From Pyrus communis (Eukaryota; Streptophyta; Magnoliopsida; Rosales; Rosaceae): a stretch of DNA of 64,000 bases. Shown in pieces: positions 42,700 through 53,396 of the stretch (position 1 is its first letter; the number at the start of each line of letters is the position of its first letter). The translations under genes and the position numbers were made by a program. A model generated the notes under the pieces. It was not told where the DNA came from. It ran no database searches and saw nothing but the letters and a program-made list of their open reading frames with translations. The DNA lies in the NCBI RefSeq assembly GCF_963583255.1, contig NC_084817.1:8934121-8998120 (forward strand), in the 5' to 3' direction.

Positions 42700-43976
42700 T
42701 GTGGTAGTGGAACCAACATCCATGTGCCCTGATAGAATCATATTCCTCTTGCATTGCCAATTGCCATTGTGGCATACTAGCTGCTTTTCGAAATGTATTT
42801 GGTTCTACCACATCACTGATATAAGATATTAATGAATATCCTCCAGTAAAGAAGTCATCTTCATTAAGCTAGAGTGATTGTAGTTCATGAAGTGAAGCAA
42901 TCATAGCTGCATAATTCTTCCTTTCAATAGCTCCACTTCTCAATTGACTATGAGGTTTGCAAGGTGTAACTGCAGGCTTGCATGAATCCATTCCTGCTTT
43001 GTGAATCAAATCTGTATGTAACATACTTCAATTGATTGACAAATATATCACCATTTGCTTTATATTGAATCTGTAACCCTAAAAAATAGGTTAGCTTCCC
43101 CATATCCTTCAACTCAAACACTTCAGACAAACATGCTGAACTTTGGATGAACTTGATCTTGTGAGGATAATGTCATCGACATATAGCAGTAGCACAATTA
43201 TATCAACACCATCATGCTTAACAAATAAACTTAAGGAGATGCAATGAAATTCAGTGCAACTAAGTAGCTTGAACTTGGAATTCCATGCCTTGGGAGCTTG
43301 CTTTAAACCATATAGTGACTTTAGTAGTTTACAAACATGATTTGGTTTTGCAGGATCAACAAAACCTGAAGGTTGTTTCATATATACCTTTTCCTGTAAA
43401 TCACCATGCAAGAAGGCATTTTTAATATCCAATTGCCTAAGATCCCAATGATTCACTGCAGCAACTGTTAGAAGTATCCTCATTGTTGTGTGTCTTACTA
43501 CAAGACTAAAAGTATCCAAGTAGTTAATTCCATGCTTTTGAGAAAAACCTTGAGTCATTAATATAGCTCTACTTCTTAGTCTAGTTAGAATAAGCTCAGA
43601 AGAATTGCTGGGATAAACATTAGATTCTGGTTCTGAGTGTATAAGAAGAGTTACCTTAAGCTGTGATGGAGAATGGACAGGCAACATTTGATTTGTACTA
43701 GAGTGATGATGATTTGGAGAGTGGTGTTAACTTGGATATTCAAATTCCAGAGACTCAGTGTGACTTGAATTGGTACTGATACCTGTTACTGCCTCATTAT
43801 TAGTCTCTGCCCTTGTTTCTTCATGAATCACTTGTCTATCAAGACCTCTATGTCCGTGCCCTTGATCTTGTTCCCATATTTCAAGTAGTTGAATCACTAC
43901 ATGTGATTGAGTTGACTTAGGCATCTCTCTTGTTGCACTTGAACCATAACTCTTTTCATTCTTGAAAGGGTAAACG
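42700..43976 (-). pseudogene. copia reverse transcriptase remnant
   Basis: The frame 43687-43109 contains FSQKHGINYLDTFSLVVR, RQLDIKNAFLHGDLQEKVYM, LLKSLYGLKQAPKAW and the catalytic YVDD box (LLLYVDDIIL). It continues in another frame with LKDMGKLTYFLGLQIQY (43130-42948). At 42811-42710, EPNTFRKAASMPQWQLAMQEEY is the start of an RVT_2 domain, which normally lies before the DIKNAFLHG block. Its position after the RT end shows rearrangement or a second element fragment. Several frame changes are present. No RNase H motif is found. Confidence 0.85.
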
Positions 43977-45329
43977 TCCTATGTGGATGCAAATTTCCAC
44001 CTCCTTCTTCTTGGACAAAAGTGCACCTGCAAAACAATTAACACCTTAGGGTCAAGGCCAAGAGCCTCACGTGCCCACGATGAAAGGGGGGCTTTGGTCG
44101 AAGAACCTCCGATGCCAAAGTTAGAATTTAGAGAGAAAAGTGTTTAGAGAGTTTTTGGAGTTTTGCAAGAGTGTGAACCTTACTTTTTAGAGAAAATGGG
44201 GTCCAATTTATAGAGCATGGCCAACCCTCTTTGGGAGAGATAGTGGCTGGCCGGCCTTTGGGTGTTTTTTGGGGTGTAATGGGTGAGTTATTTGGTAATT
44301 AATGGATTAATTAGGTAATTGGCCAATTAACTCAATTTATATGGAATGTTTTGAAGGTTATGGAGTAAATACCTTGTAGGGAATATAAATGAGGATGGAT
44401 GAAATAATTTTGAATTTGTTACCTATTTTGGGCACTTTTGGCTTGGTCGAGAGATGCTTGCCCGCTGCTCGCGCGTAGAAAACCTGGTGTGCCTCGAGGG
44501 TAATTTTGTTTTTTTTACCCAAAAATTCACGTGTCGCCTCTTGATTATTTTTGGCTCCACAAATGCCCCCACACCTGCTGGGCTGCTCGTAGGAAAGAGC
44601 AACAGGTGTATAGATCTTGCCCTAGGAAAGTTAGGACTACTTCCTATTTTGATGTAGATTCCCTTTTTAATATGAAATTAGATCATTCTAGGAAAGGGAA
44701 ATAAATTCCTCTCAAAGTCTACTTAAGTCCATCATAAGTGGGTTGTTAAATCAACTTTGGAGAGCAATTTATTCTACCCTACAAGAGAGAGAAAGCTTTG
44801 AGGATATTTATTCCCCCTCTTCTAGCAATCTTTTACATCTTACCTGTGCAAAAGATCATCTTTCGTTGCTTGCTTCATCTCCACGCCGCATTGATGTAAA
44901 AAATTTAATTTTCCTTATCTTCTTCTTGAATAGTGCTGTTGCGGTGTAGCCGTCGGGGTGGTGCTGCACGTTGGCTGGCAGAGGCTAGGAGCCGGCTTGG
45001 CATGGGCCAATGAGATGGTGTGGTAGGGGCCATTGCTTGTGTTGCTCGGCTTGATTGAAGCCAGGGATTGGCTTGGCATGGGCTGAGGAAATGGCGTGGC
45101 ATGGGTTACGGTTTGGGCTGCCTGTTGGAAATGAGGAAACTACTTGAGTTTGATTTCTCAGCTGCTATAGATGGAGCAATCAAGGATGAAACTGCCAAGA
45201 TCGGAGCTGTTGAAGATGAAGTGTTGGATGAGCGAATTGTTGAGTGCAAAAAGTGGCTGCTACCCCCTGACCATTTTTCTTCCTACTCGATCTTCAAGCA
45301 TTCGATCTTTTGAGCCATGTGGCTTTCTC

Positions 45330-45700
45330 GCACTAGAGAGCTTACCCAGATGGGTGTCGGGGAATTAGTTTACCCTATCGCACTGGAGAGTAATTAATTT
45401 ACCCTATCGCATTGGAGAACAATTAGTTTATCCTTTCGCATTGAAGAGCAAACCTATATGGGTGTCGGGGAATTAGTTTACTCTTTTGCACTGGAGAACA
45501 ATTAGTTTATCTTTTCGCACTGGAGAGTAGACCCATATGGGTGTCGGGGAATTGGTTTACCCTCTTGCACTGAAGAGCAATTAGTTTATCTTCTCACATT
45601 GGAGAGTAGACCCATATGGGTGTCAGGAAATTGGTTTACCCTTTCGCACTAGAGAGCAATTAGTTTATCCTCTTGCACTGAAGAGTAGACCCAAAAAGGA
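45330..45700. repeat. ~35-bp and ~110-bp tandem repeats in the gag-only element
   Basis: The phrase family TCGCACTGGAGAG.A..TTAGTTTA(C/T)CCT recurs about nine times, interleaved with ACCCATATGGGTGTCGGGGAATT about every 110 bases. It lies between gag and the 3' LTR (in element orientation) and is non-coding. Confidence 0.8.
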
Positions 45701-45897
45701 TTTTGAGCAGTTGTTGTAGACAGCAGTCGAGCCAGGCTTATGAATAACTTCTTGAATCTTCATTGAGAATAAAGAAATAAATCAACTGTGCTGGAAAGTA
45801 GAAACTGCATAACAAGCTGGATAATCCTCTGCTTGTGAGGCCTTGTTCGTCGAGCTGCTTGAGACTTCGAACTTATTTGGAAAAACCTTAACGGAGT

Positions 45898-47994
45898 TCA
45901 GGGGGTGATGGAAACTTCCCCTGCTTGTGTAGGTTGTTTTGTTGACCTGTCAAGATATTCGTTGTATCGGCCCTCATTTGTTAGCTTCTCAAAATACTGC
46001 TTCCACTTCAGGCAGCCGTTGGTAGTGTGGCCCGGTCTTTGATGGAACGCGTAATACTTTGTATGATCCAGCCTGGTAAGATCGCTTTTCATGGGTGGCG
46101 GCAGTTCGAACCAAGGTTCGTTCTTGAGCTTACGGAGAATTTGGTCGATTGGAACTGTGAACTTGGTGAATGTTTCGGCTGGTAAGTCTTCTTTGGTCGT
46201 TTCGTTAGACTGTTTGGCCTCATCCCATAGTGCATACTTTTCTGCCAAAGCATGCGAAGCTGCTAGGGTTAGTTCTTCTCCCATGATCAGTTTTCCGAAT
46301 AAAGGGTGTTCGGTGGAAAACCCATTTCTGAATGCTACTGTTGCTATATCCTCATTGCAGCCAACAATCTTGGCCTTCTTCACTTTGAACCTTTTGACAT
46401 AATCGCGAATTGTCTCCCAAGGGTTTTTTATGATGCTGAAGAGATGGTCGGATGTCTTCTTGATTGAACGGTTAGACGAATACTCCTTAGTGAAAACAAA
46501 GGAAAGTTCGTTAAAACTTTGGATCGACTGCATCGGTAGAGTGTGAAATCAGTCTTGCGCTTTGCCTTGTAGAGTTGTGGAAAAAATTTTGCACATAAAC
46601 GCATCGTTGTTCCTGTAGAGGATCATGGTACTGCAGTAATGCTTTAAATGTGGATCTAGATATTCGTCTCCCTTGTACGGAGTAGAGTGAGACATAGTGA
46701 ACCCGTGAGGTGGATCTGTCCACTCGATCTCATTCGTGAATGGCGACATGCTTATGTTGGCCATGTCTCGTCGAAGCGCATGGTTAGCAGCCTCATCACG
46801 TTGGAAATTGTGTAATCGTTCAGTTAAAAGCCTCTCAACTTCTTCTTGAATTTGCCTCTGTTGGGGCAGTGGAACTTTCGGCTGTCTCCAGTTGTGACAT
46901 GTGGGTTTGGGCCACCCTTCCCTATGCTTGACTTATCTATGTCACGGTTGCAGTGCATGTGGCACGTTCCTGGCAGGCAAACGAGCTGCTAGCAAGTTAC
47001 CGATTGAACTTAAGTTGGATTGAGTGACTGCTTCTCTCTGTCTGCCTTGCTGCATACTCCGATGTGAGGTGGAGAATGCTCCTTGCGAGCCTAGTTGTGA
47101 ATGAGCACTTAGCCTGGAAGTTTGTCCATGTTGATAACCGGAGTGAGGCCTCAACCATGAACGTATGCTGGTCCGTGGGCTTGATCAGGAATGCACACTC
47201 CTCTGCGCGTTATGATAAGCGTATATGTTATCCCAAGGACCCAGGCGGGAATGTAAATTACTAGAACGCTCAGATCGTGGCTGGTTGATGGGCTACTTGC
47301 TGGGATGCTGCTGGAGAGGTTTGTCTGCCCTTATCCTACTTCGGGACTCCTCGTCCGGGCCACGTTGCATCTCGGTGCGCTGCAAGAGCTGATTCACCAA
47401 GGTCGTCTGTTGTGCGAGGGCGCTTGTCAACTTTATGACTTGTCGAGACAAGTGTTGTTCACCATTTGGATAGGAAAAGTTTGGAAGGAATGCACCTTCT
47501 TGAGCAGTGGAAGGGTGGTAGACTCTGGGCATGCGATTTAAGTTAGGAAATGTCAAATATGCGGAGAAATGTGGTAAAAATGCCCCCGGTTCAATCGTAG
47601 GTCTTGAAACTTGAAGTCGGGATGGTTGAGCTAATCTTGGGCTAATTTGGGTTGCTTGGAAAACCACAAGAGTAGACTGGGCCATGAGAGCAGGTTGTGC
47701 CGCTAGAGTAGGCTGGTCAGCGCGTGATGCTCGCAAATGCGAGGCTTGGGCTTGGTTTGGCAACCTATTGGGCTTGTGTTGGGCATGGAGTAACATGGCT
47801 TGGGCTGTGGTGGTGGAGCCATGGAACTCGCCATGGGTGATTACTGTGGTGGCCACCACGGTGGTTGCCATGGTGGAGCCTAGTGGTGGTGGTGTGATTC
47901 CCCCTAAGATCACATTTAGTCTCGTGGATTGCCGTGGTCCCATTTCTTGAGTATTGGAATTTTCACTTGTTGAATTTTCCAAATTTCTAACCAT
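45898..47994 (-). pseudogene. Ty3/gypsy-type gag region of the nested element
   Basis: On the minus strand, a 233-codon frame (47994-47293) rich in Gln, Pro and Ala is followed by QIQEEVERLLTERLHNF, then MANISMSPFTNEIEW and the capsid-like segment PYKGDEYLDPHLKHY..MILYRNNDAFMCKIF (46764-46549), then 46533-45898 with SFNELSFVFTKEYSSNRSIKK and PWETIRDYVKRFK. This is the order of a plant gypsy gag. A single TGA replaces the usual Trp codon between GKAQD and FHTLP at about 46548, so the capsid frame is interrupted there. CCHC-type spacing is not evident in the last part. No pol sequence follows. Confidence 0.8.
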
Positions 47995-48611
47995 TGTACT
48001 TCTCTTTTACGTTTTATCAAAGAATTTTCGCAAATAAAAAATTCTAATAATAAGAACGTATAGGAAATCTACAAATGGACAAGAAAATAGAAAACCTTGG
48101 ATGCAAGAGTCTTCTACAAGTGTGGGACTCAACTCTCAATGAAAGTACCAATTTGATGATGCAAATTTCCACCTAATTCTTCTTGGACAAAATTGCACCT
48201 ACAAAACAATTAACACCTTAGGGTCAAGGCCAAGAGCCTCACGCACCCACAATGAATTGGGGGGGGGGGGGGTTTGGCCGAAGAACCTCCGATGCCAAAG
48301 TTAGAATTTAGAGAGAAAAGTGTTTAGAGAGTTTTTGGAGTTTTGTAAGACTGTGGACCTTACTTTTTAGAGAAAATGGGGTCCAATTTATAGAGCATGA
48401 CCGGCCTTCTTTGGGAGAGAGAGTGGCTGGCCTTTGGGTGTTTTTTGGGGTGTAATGGGTGAGTTATTTGTCAATTAACGGATTAATTAGGTAATAAATC
48501 TATTAATTGGCCAATTAACTCAATTTATATGGAATGTTTTGAAGGTTATGGAGTAAATACCTTGTAGGGGATATAAGATGATGATGGATAAAAGAATTTT
48601 GAATTTGTTAC

Positions 48612-49181
48612 CTATTTTGGGCACTTTTGGCTTGGTTGAGGGATGCTTTCCCGCTGTTCGCGCGTTGGAAACCTAGTGTGCCTCGAAGGTAATTTTGTCA
48701 TTTTCACCCAAAAATCCACTTGTCGCCTCTTGATTATTTTTGGCTCCACATCCTCATCATGAATAACGTGTCTGGACAATATAAACTTCCTGGATTTCAT
48801 CTCAAAACATATAACCCCTTTGTACCCTTGAGTAAACCCAAGAAAAACACACTGAACTGATCTTGGTTGCAGCTTGTTCCTATTGAAAGGCCTGAGTAGA
48901 GGATAAACTGCAATGCCAAATATTCTCAAACTATGAATCTCAGGATCTTGATTAAACAACATCTGATATGGAGATTTCATTCCAAGTACTTTACAATGCA
49001 CTCTGTTTATAAAAAAAGCAGCATGTGAACATGCATGGTACCAAAATGGTATAGGAACACCTACTTCATTCATCATTGTCAAAGCTGTTTCTACCAAATG
49101 TCTATGTTTCATTTCTGCAATACCATTCTGCTGTGGGGTATGTGGACATGATAATTGATGAACAATGCCTTTATTCTGCAA
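48612..49181 (-). pseudogene. copia integrase remnant (C-terminal half of the core)
   Basis: The frame begins QNKGIVHQLSCPHTPQQNG, containing the PHTPQQNG motif with the last catalytic Glu region altered to AEMKHRHL, then LGMKSPYQMLFNQ, LRIFGIAVYPLLRPFNRNK and CVFLGFTQGYKG, the usual copia integrase C-terminal series. The N-terminal half is degraded between 49181 and 49413. The frame runs past the end of the nested element: copia coding ends at HDED (about 48756). Confidence 0.85.
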
Positions 49182-49412
49182 AAATTCCTTAAAAAATTTA
49201 CTTCCATACTCTCCTTCACCATGATATTGAAGACACTTAGTAGCTTCAACTAACTTTTAAGGTGATTAACCCCAAAAATCAATGTGAATCTTATCAAACA
49301 CAGCTTTGGATCTTTCTGATCTTACATGAAATGGCAATTTGCTCATTTTACCTTGAATACAGGCTATACACAATGAAGAGCATTCATCTACACTAAGTGG
49401 TAACTGACTATT

Positions 49413-49970
49413 CTATAACATATATCTTAATATTTCTTCAGATAGATGTCCTAATCGTTTATGCCATATAGCAACTTTAACCTTTCTTCCCAAAAATGCA
49501 ACATATTTTCCTAATCTCGCAGGAAATGATCTCTGAAAAATAGGCACTGGAATCTGGAACAGTTCTCCATCATCACTCTTTCCTTGGTACAAAATCAGAT
49601 GTGTTGCCTTGTCCTGTATGAAGAAAACCAAATCATCACATATAAACCAGCAACCCTTGTCTTTACATAGCTTATTTACAGATAACAGATTCATAGCTAT
49701 TTTTGGCACATGTAATACATTATGTAAAATGAGAGAATTAGAAGGTGTGTTAATGATAGATAAACCAATGTTATGAACTGGCATGCCTTCATCACTTCCA
49801 ACAATGATTTTAGCATCACCAATATAAGAAGTTACTTGACTTAATAGATCTAGATTGGCATTCATGTGATGAGTGGCACCTGTGTTAACCACCCACGTGT
49901 CTGCAGCTGAAAACTCATGAATAGATGGAGTTGAACTTGAACTTGCAATGTTTGATCCCTGTGTTGTCAT
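49413..49970 (-). pseudogene. copia protease and GAG-pre-integrase remnant
   Basis: The frame contains ADTWVVNTGATHHM, the copia aspartic protease active site in which DTGA has become NTGA: the catalytic Asp is lost at residue 29 of this frame. Downstream are MNLLSVNKLCKDKGC and IWHKRLGHLSEEILRY, the HHCC-type pre-integrase segment. The Asp to Asn change alone would inactivate the protease. Confidence 0.85.
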
Positions 49971-49995
49971 TCTTACAATAGACTGAGGTGAAGTT

Positions 49996-51169
49996 CTACC
50001 TTGATAAGCATAGTTGTTCCTGTGATAACACTCCAGAGCTATGTGTCATTTCTTTCCACAGATTTGGAGCTTTATGACATCTTCTTGAACAGATCTGACA
50101 TTCAGGTGACACTGTAGACTTATACTTGGTGTTACCACTCCAGTTGCTTCCTTGCTTGAAACTGTTTCTAGAGGAATTGTTTCCAAAACTCGAATTATTG
50201 CAAAATGAGCCATTTGCACCATTTGATCCATGCTGTGGACTTTTTCCATTATCTGTGTATCCATGAGTGTCCTTGTTTATTTCCAAAGTTTGAAAATGAC
50301 CTGGAATTATTGTTATTGCCATAGAACCTTTTGTTACTACTGTTGAAATTATTCCTTTGCTGTGAATGAAAGTTCTTTCCTCTATTGCCTATATAGCCAG
50401 AACCACCATTAAAGCCTTGAAACCTTTGAGAATTAGAACTCTCTCCTTGTTCATAATTATGAAAATATCCCTGACCTCCTTGTGCATTTGATGATTCCCC
50501 TTGCACACACAACGCATACATAGAACTAGTGAGATTTGTCATCCTAGATTCAACATATCTCTTCGCACCAAGAAACTGTGCTCGAAAGTCTTTTAATGAA
50601 ATGCAAGAATCCTTTGCCAAGATTACTATTTTAATAACTTCAAACTCTGGTGGCAACCCATATATTGCAGCAATTATGAAATCATTGTCAGTAATCTTCT
50701 CTCCAGTAGAAACAAGTTGATCTTTGATTCCTTTCAACTTCAACAAGTACTTATCCACCGAATATGTGCCTTTTTGTATAATGTGAAACTCAGACTTCAA
50801 TTGATTCACTCGAACAATAGAAACTGATGCAAATCTTTCTTGAAGACATTCCCAAGCCTCCTTAGATGTTTTACAACCCACAACGTGATCCATCGCCTCA
50901 TCAAAGAGGGTAACAATTAGCAAGCTCAACAATGCCAAATCTTTCTTCACCCATTCTTTGTATTCTGCTGTTATTTCCTTTGTAACCCTAGTTTCTGTGC
51001 TCATAGAATACTTTGGTGGACATGAAGACTCACCAGTAAAGAACTCAAAAAGATCATAACCTCGTAACACAGACTGAAATTGATAGCTCCACTTTGTAAA
51101 ATTATCATCTTGAAGCTTCACATTTATCATTCCCAAAAGCCCTTGAATCTTGACAGAATTTACTGCCAT
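49996..51169 (-). pseudogene. copia gag (UBN2-type) with frameshifted zinc knuckle
   Basis: A 306-codon frame (51169-50249) starts MAVNSVKIQGLLGMINVKL and contains LQDDNFTKWSYQFQSVLRGYD, CKTSKEAWECLQERFAS and LNQLKSEFH-like sequence (VNQLKSEFHIIQKG), the copia gag core. Then come Asn/Gly/Ser-rich repeats (YNFNSSNKRFYGNNNNSRS type). The CCHC knuckle CQICSRRCHKA lies in a different frame (50322-49996) and lacks its last Cys, so gag is frameshifted near its end. Confidence 0.85.
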
Positions 51170-51589
51170 TATGGAGAGATTTTCTCACAAATTTATTTAT
51201 TTCTTCTTTAAATTAACACCAAACCAAACAGCAACCAAATAACACCAAAAAACAATTTGTAATCAATCTTGAAGATAATACTTTTCACACTTTGGCATCG
51301 GCCTTCAACAAGTGTAAAACAAGAAACACAACTATATCAATCCAATCACACTTTGGTATCGGCCTTTAACAAGTGGATATCAAAAAACCACTTCACAATT
51401 CTATCAAATTTATTAGTAACGGCTTTGGCCTTGTATTGATCTTGCACACCAAAGAACTGACATTTACACAAACACATAAGAATGCACATTACATACCCTA
51501 AAACATATCCTGAAATTGCCATGAATCTTGAACCATAGACACTAGATAGCACCATATATACTTAATATTCGTAGCAGAAAATCTTGATT

Positions 51590-52036
51590 CCAGAGAGATC
51601 GTCCCTTCGAACTATCGACAGAATCACCCACCAAAAAAGGCCTATTCGAACTATTGGAAGTGTTCGTGTGAAGCACCAGCGGAAGAAACCACCAAGAAAA
51701 ACACCAGCAGAAGAAATCACCAAGAAACACCAGTGAAAGAAATCACCATGGAACACCAGTGGGAGATCGTCCCTTCGAACTATCGACAAAATCACCCACC
51801 AAAAAAGGCCTCTTCGAACTATTGGAAGTGTTCGTACAAAGCACCAGCGGAAGAAACCACCAAGAAAAACACCAGCAGAAGAAATCACCAAGAAACACCA
51901 GTGAAAGAAATCACCATGGAACACCAGCGGAAGAAACCACCAATAAAAACACCAGCCAAAGAAATCACCAAGAAACACTAGCGGAAGAAATCACCATGGA
52001 ACACCAGCGGAAGAAATCACCAAAGATCGTCCTGTG
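51590..52036. repeat. Tandem repeats in the copia leader
   Basis: A 168-bp unit starting GAGATCGTCCCTTCGAACTA occurs at 51595 and 51763. Inside it, and continuing to 52020, are many copies of a roughly 21-30 bp phrase (ACACCAGCGGAAGAAA.CACCA). The whole lies between the primer-binding site and gag. Open frames through it on both strands are by-products of the repetition. Confidence 0.8.
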
Positions 52037-52046
52037 ATTGATACCA

Positions 52047-53396
52047 TGTTAACATATCAATGGTACTGCCATTGAAGAAAGTAAGAAGCATATATATCAC
52101 AGAGATCTATGATCGAAGAAATGGAAATGAGAAAAGAGAGAGAGAAGAGAGAGAAGGAATTAATGCCTTTGTATTTGTTCTGAATGAATGTACAGTAGCA
52201 TTACAATCCTCTTGTATGGTAGCTAAGAGCAGCTCCATCATGTGAAACCTCCCTCCAGGCAATACACTATGTTATCCACCCAGTAAACAGTAACTGCCCT
52301 TAATGAACAGTAATCGCCTTTTGCATCTCCATCGTTGCACTTCAATAGCCCTCGTAATAGGCAATAAAATATTAGTATTTTATTTATTTATAAAATAATA
52401 CAAAATAATTTTAATTGTAATTTCGGATAAGATTTTTAATCGTTCTCGTTGCGCCATGTGTCGTTATCTAAAAAGTTATTAAATAATACAAAATAATTTT
52501 ATTTGTAATTTCAGATAAAATTTTTAATCGTTTTCGTTGCTCCACTTGTCATAAAATCCGAAAAGACAACTATTGGTGATGGATTTCCGATAAGATTTTT
52601 AATCGTACTTGTTGCGCCACGTGTCATTATCCGAAAATACAATTACTGGTGATGGATTTCTGAAATTGTGGTGTAAGGTAGATGATAATGAGAAGATATT
52701 TATAGAAAAGTAAAAACAATTTTAAAAATTTTTTTTTTCAGATTTTTTACAATTTTTTTTAAAATTTTTATTGAACTAATTAATCTCTGCCGTTGGATTT
52801 AAAAAAAATTTGAATTCCAACACTCTAGATTGTGCCACGTGTCACAACGGTAACTTTTCTTAATTTTAAAAGTATTTTTTCTTTTATTTATTTATTTATA
52901 AAGCAGAATAATATCAACGGTTGATCTTAGATCCAACGGTTGATATTAAATAAGATATTTTTATTTTTATTACCGTTGCAAATCGGACGGTCCAATTTAA
53001 AGAGTCGTTGAGATCGAACGGACCGTGGGAAGCCATGTGGCTTCCCAACAGTAACTTCAACAGACTGCGCCGCGGGCCCCAGGCGCTGAAACCGTGTCAG
53101 GTGACACACCCCCACACTTGGATGAGGTGCACGTGCCTGACAGAAAAAAAAAAAAAAATTTGGGCTGATGCCAGGATGACGTCAGCCTTTGCGTCACATT
53201 CACTCGGGCTCTCGGGCTGGCAATTCCTCACGGGCTCGGAGCTCGGGCCTGGCCTGTCCATCGAGCTCCCCACGCTGGAGCATTGAAGCCGAGCTCTCGA
53301 GCCCTTTTTCCTGGCCTGTCCCCCAAGCAAACTCCAACAGTGGAGTTGCTCTAAGTAAGCTTAGGCTATGAGCTAGCTGACAGTTACTATCTAACA
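52047..53396 (-). repeat. copia 5' LTR, split by a Harbinger-type element
   Basis: The two LTR parts are 52047-52226 (TGTTAACATATC...) and 53355-53396 (...CAGTTACTATCTAACA). Together they make about 222 bp with TGTTA..TAACA ends. The primer-binding site abuts the first part. The interruption is the 1,125-bp element at 52227-53351. Confidence 0.75.
52227..53351. mobile_element. Harbinger-type non-autonomous element in the copia LTR, TAA TSD
   Basis: The ends GAGCAGCTCCATC and (inverted) GAGCAACTCCACTG are flanked by TAA on both sides (52224-52226 and 53352-53354). Internal phrases recur, such as GATAAGATTTTTAATCGT..GTTGCGCCA.GTGTC (three times) and ATCCAACGGTTGAT. Similar phrases occur near 10510. 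The right part (53150-53330) is GC-rich with repeated GAGCTC/CTCGGGC motifs. No transposase is seen. Confidence 0.75.

Larger units (their letters stand above)
43982..48750 (-). mobile_element. Gag-only LTR retrotransposon (TR-GAG type) nested in copia
   Basis: The LTRs at 43982-44561 (580 bp) and 48154-48750 (597 bp) begin TGTGGATGC / TGATGATGC and end GGCTCCACA. They share long stretches such as CACCTTAGGGTCAAGGCC. The flanks are TCCTA and TCCTC, a 5-bp duplication with one mismatch. On the minus strand a purine tract (GTGTGGGGGCATT) precedes the 3' LTR (44574-44562), fixing the orientation, and TTGGTACTTTCATTGAGAG follows the 5' LTR. Inside is one gypsy-type gag region (45898-47994). No protease, RT, RNase H or integrase motif is seen in the 3.6 kb interior. 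That fits non-autonomous elements known as TR-GAG, which rely on pol from relatives. The right LTR holds a 14-base G run (48259-48272). Confidence 0.85.
42584..53396 (-). mobile_element. Decayed Ty1/copia retrotransposon carrying two nested elements
   Basis: Read on the minus strand: 5' LTR (53396-52047, split), primer-binding site TGGTATCAAT (52046-52037), an 870-base leader with tandem repeats, gag (51169-50249), zinc knuckle (about 50110-50055), protease (49970-49413), integrase part (49181-48612), reverse transcriptase (about 43976-42948) and a stray fragment at 42830-42700. The order gag-PR-INT-RT is that of Ty1/copia. A 4.8 kb LTR element (43982-48750) splits the integrase/RT linker: HDED before it and VYPFK after it join into the usual copia sequence. 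No RNase H end or 3' LTR is recognised, so the element is truncated. Frameshifts and stops make it inactive. Confidence 0.85.

Noticed and set aside
51562..51978. 138-codon frame with repeated GDFFxWCF motifs, looking like a membrane protein
   Set aside because: It is the complementary frame of tandem repeats in the copia leader; hydrophobicity follows from the repeat.
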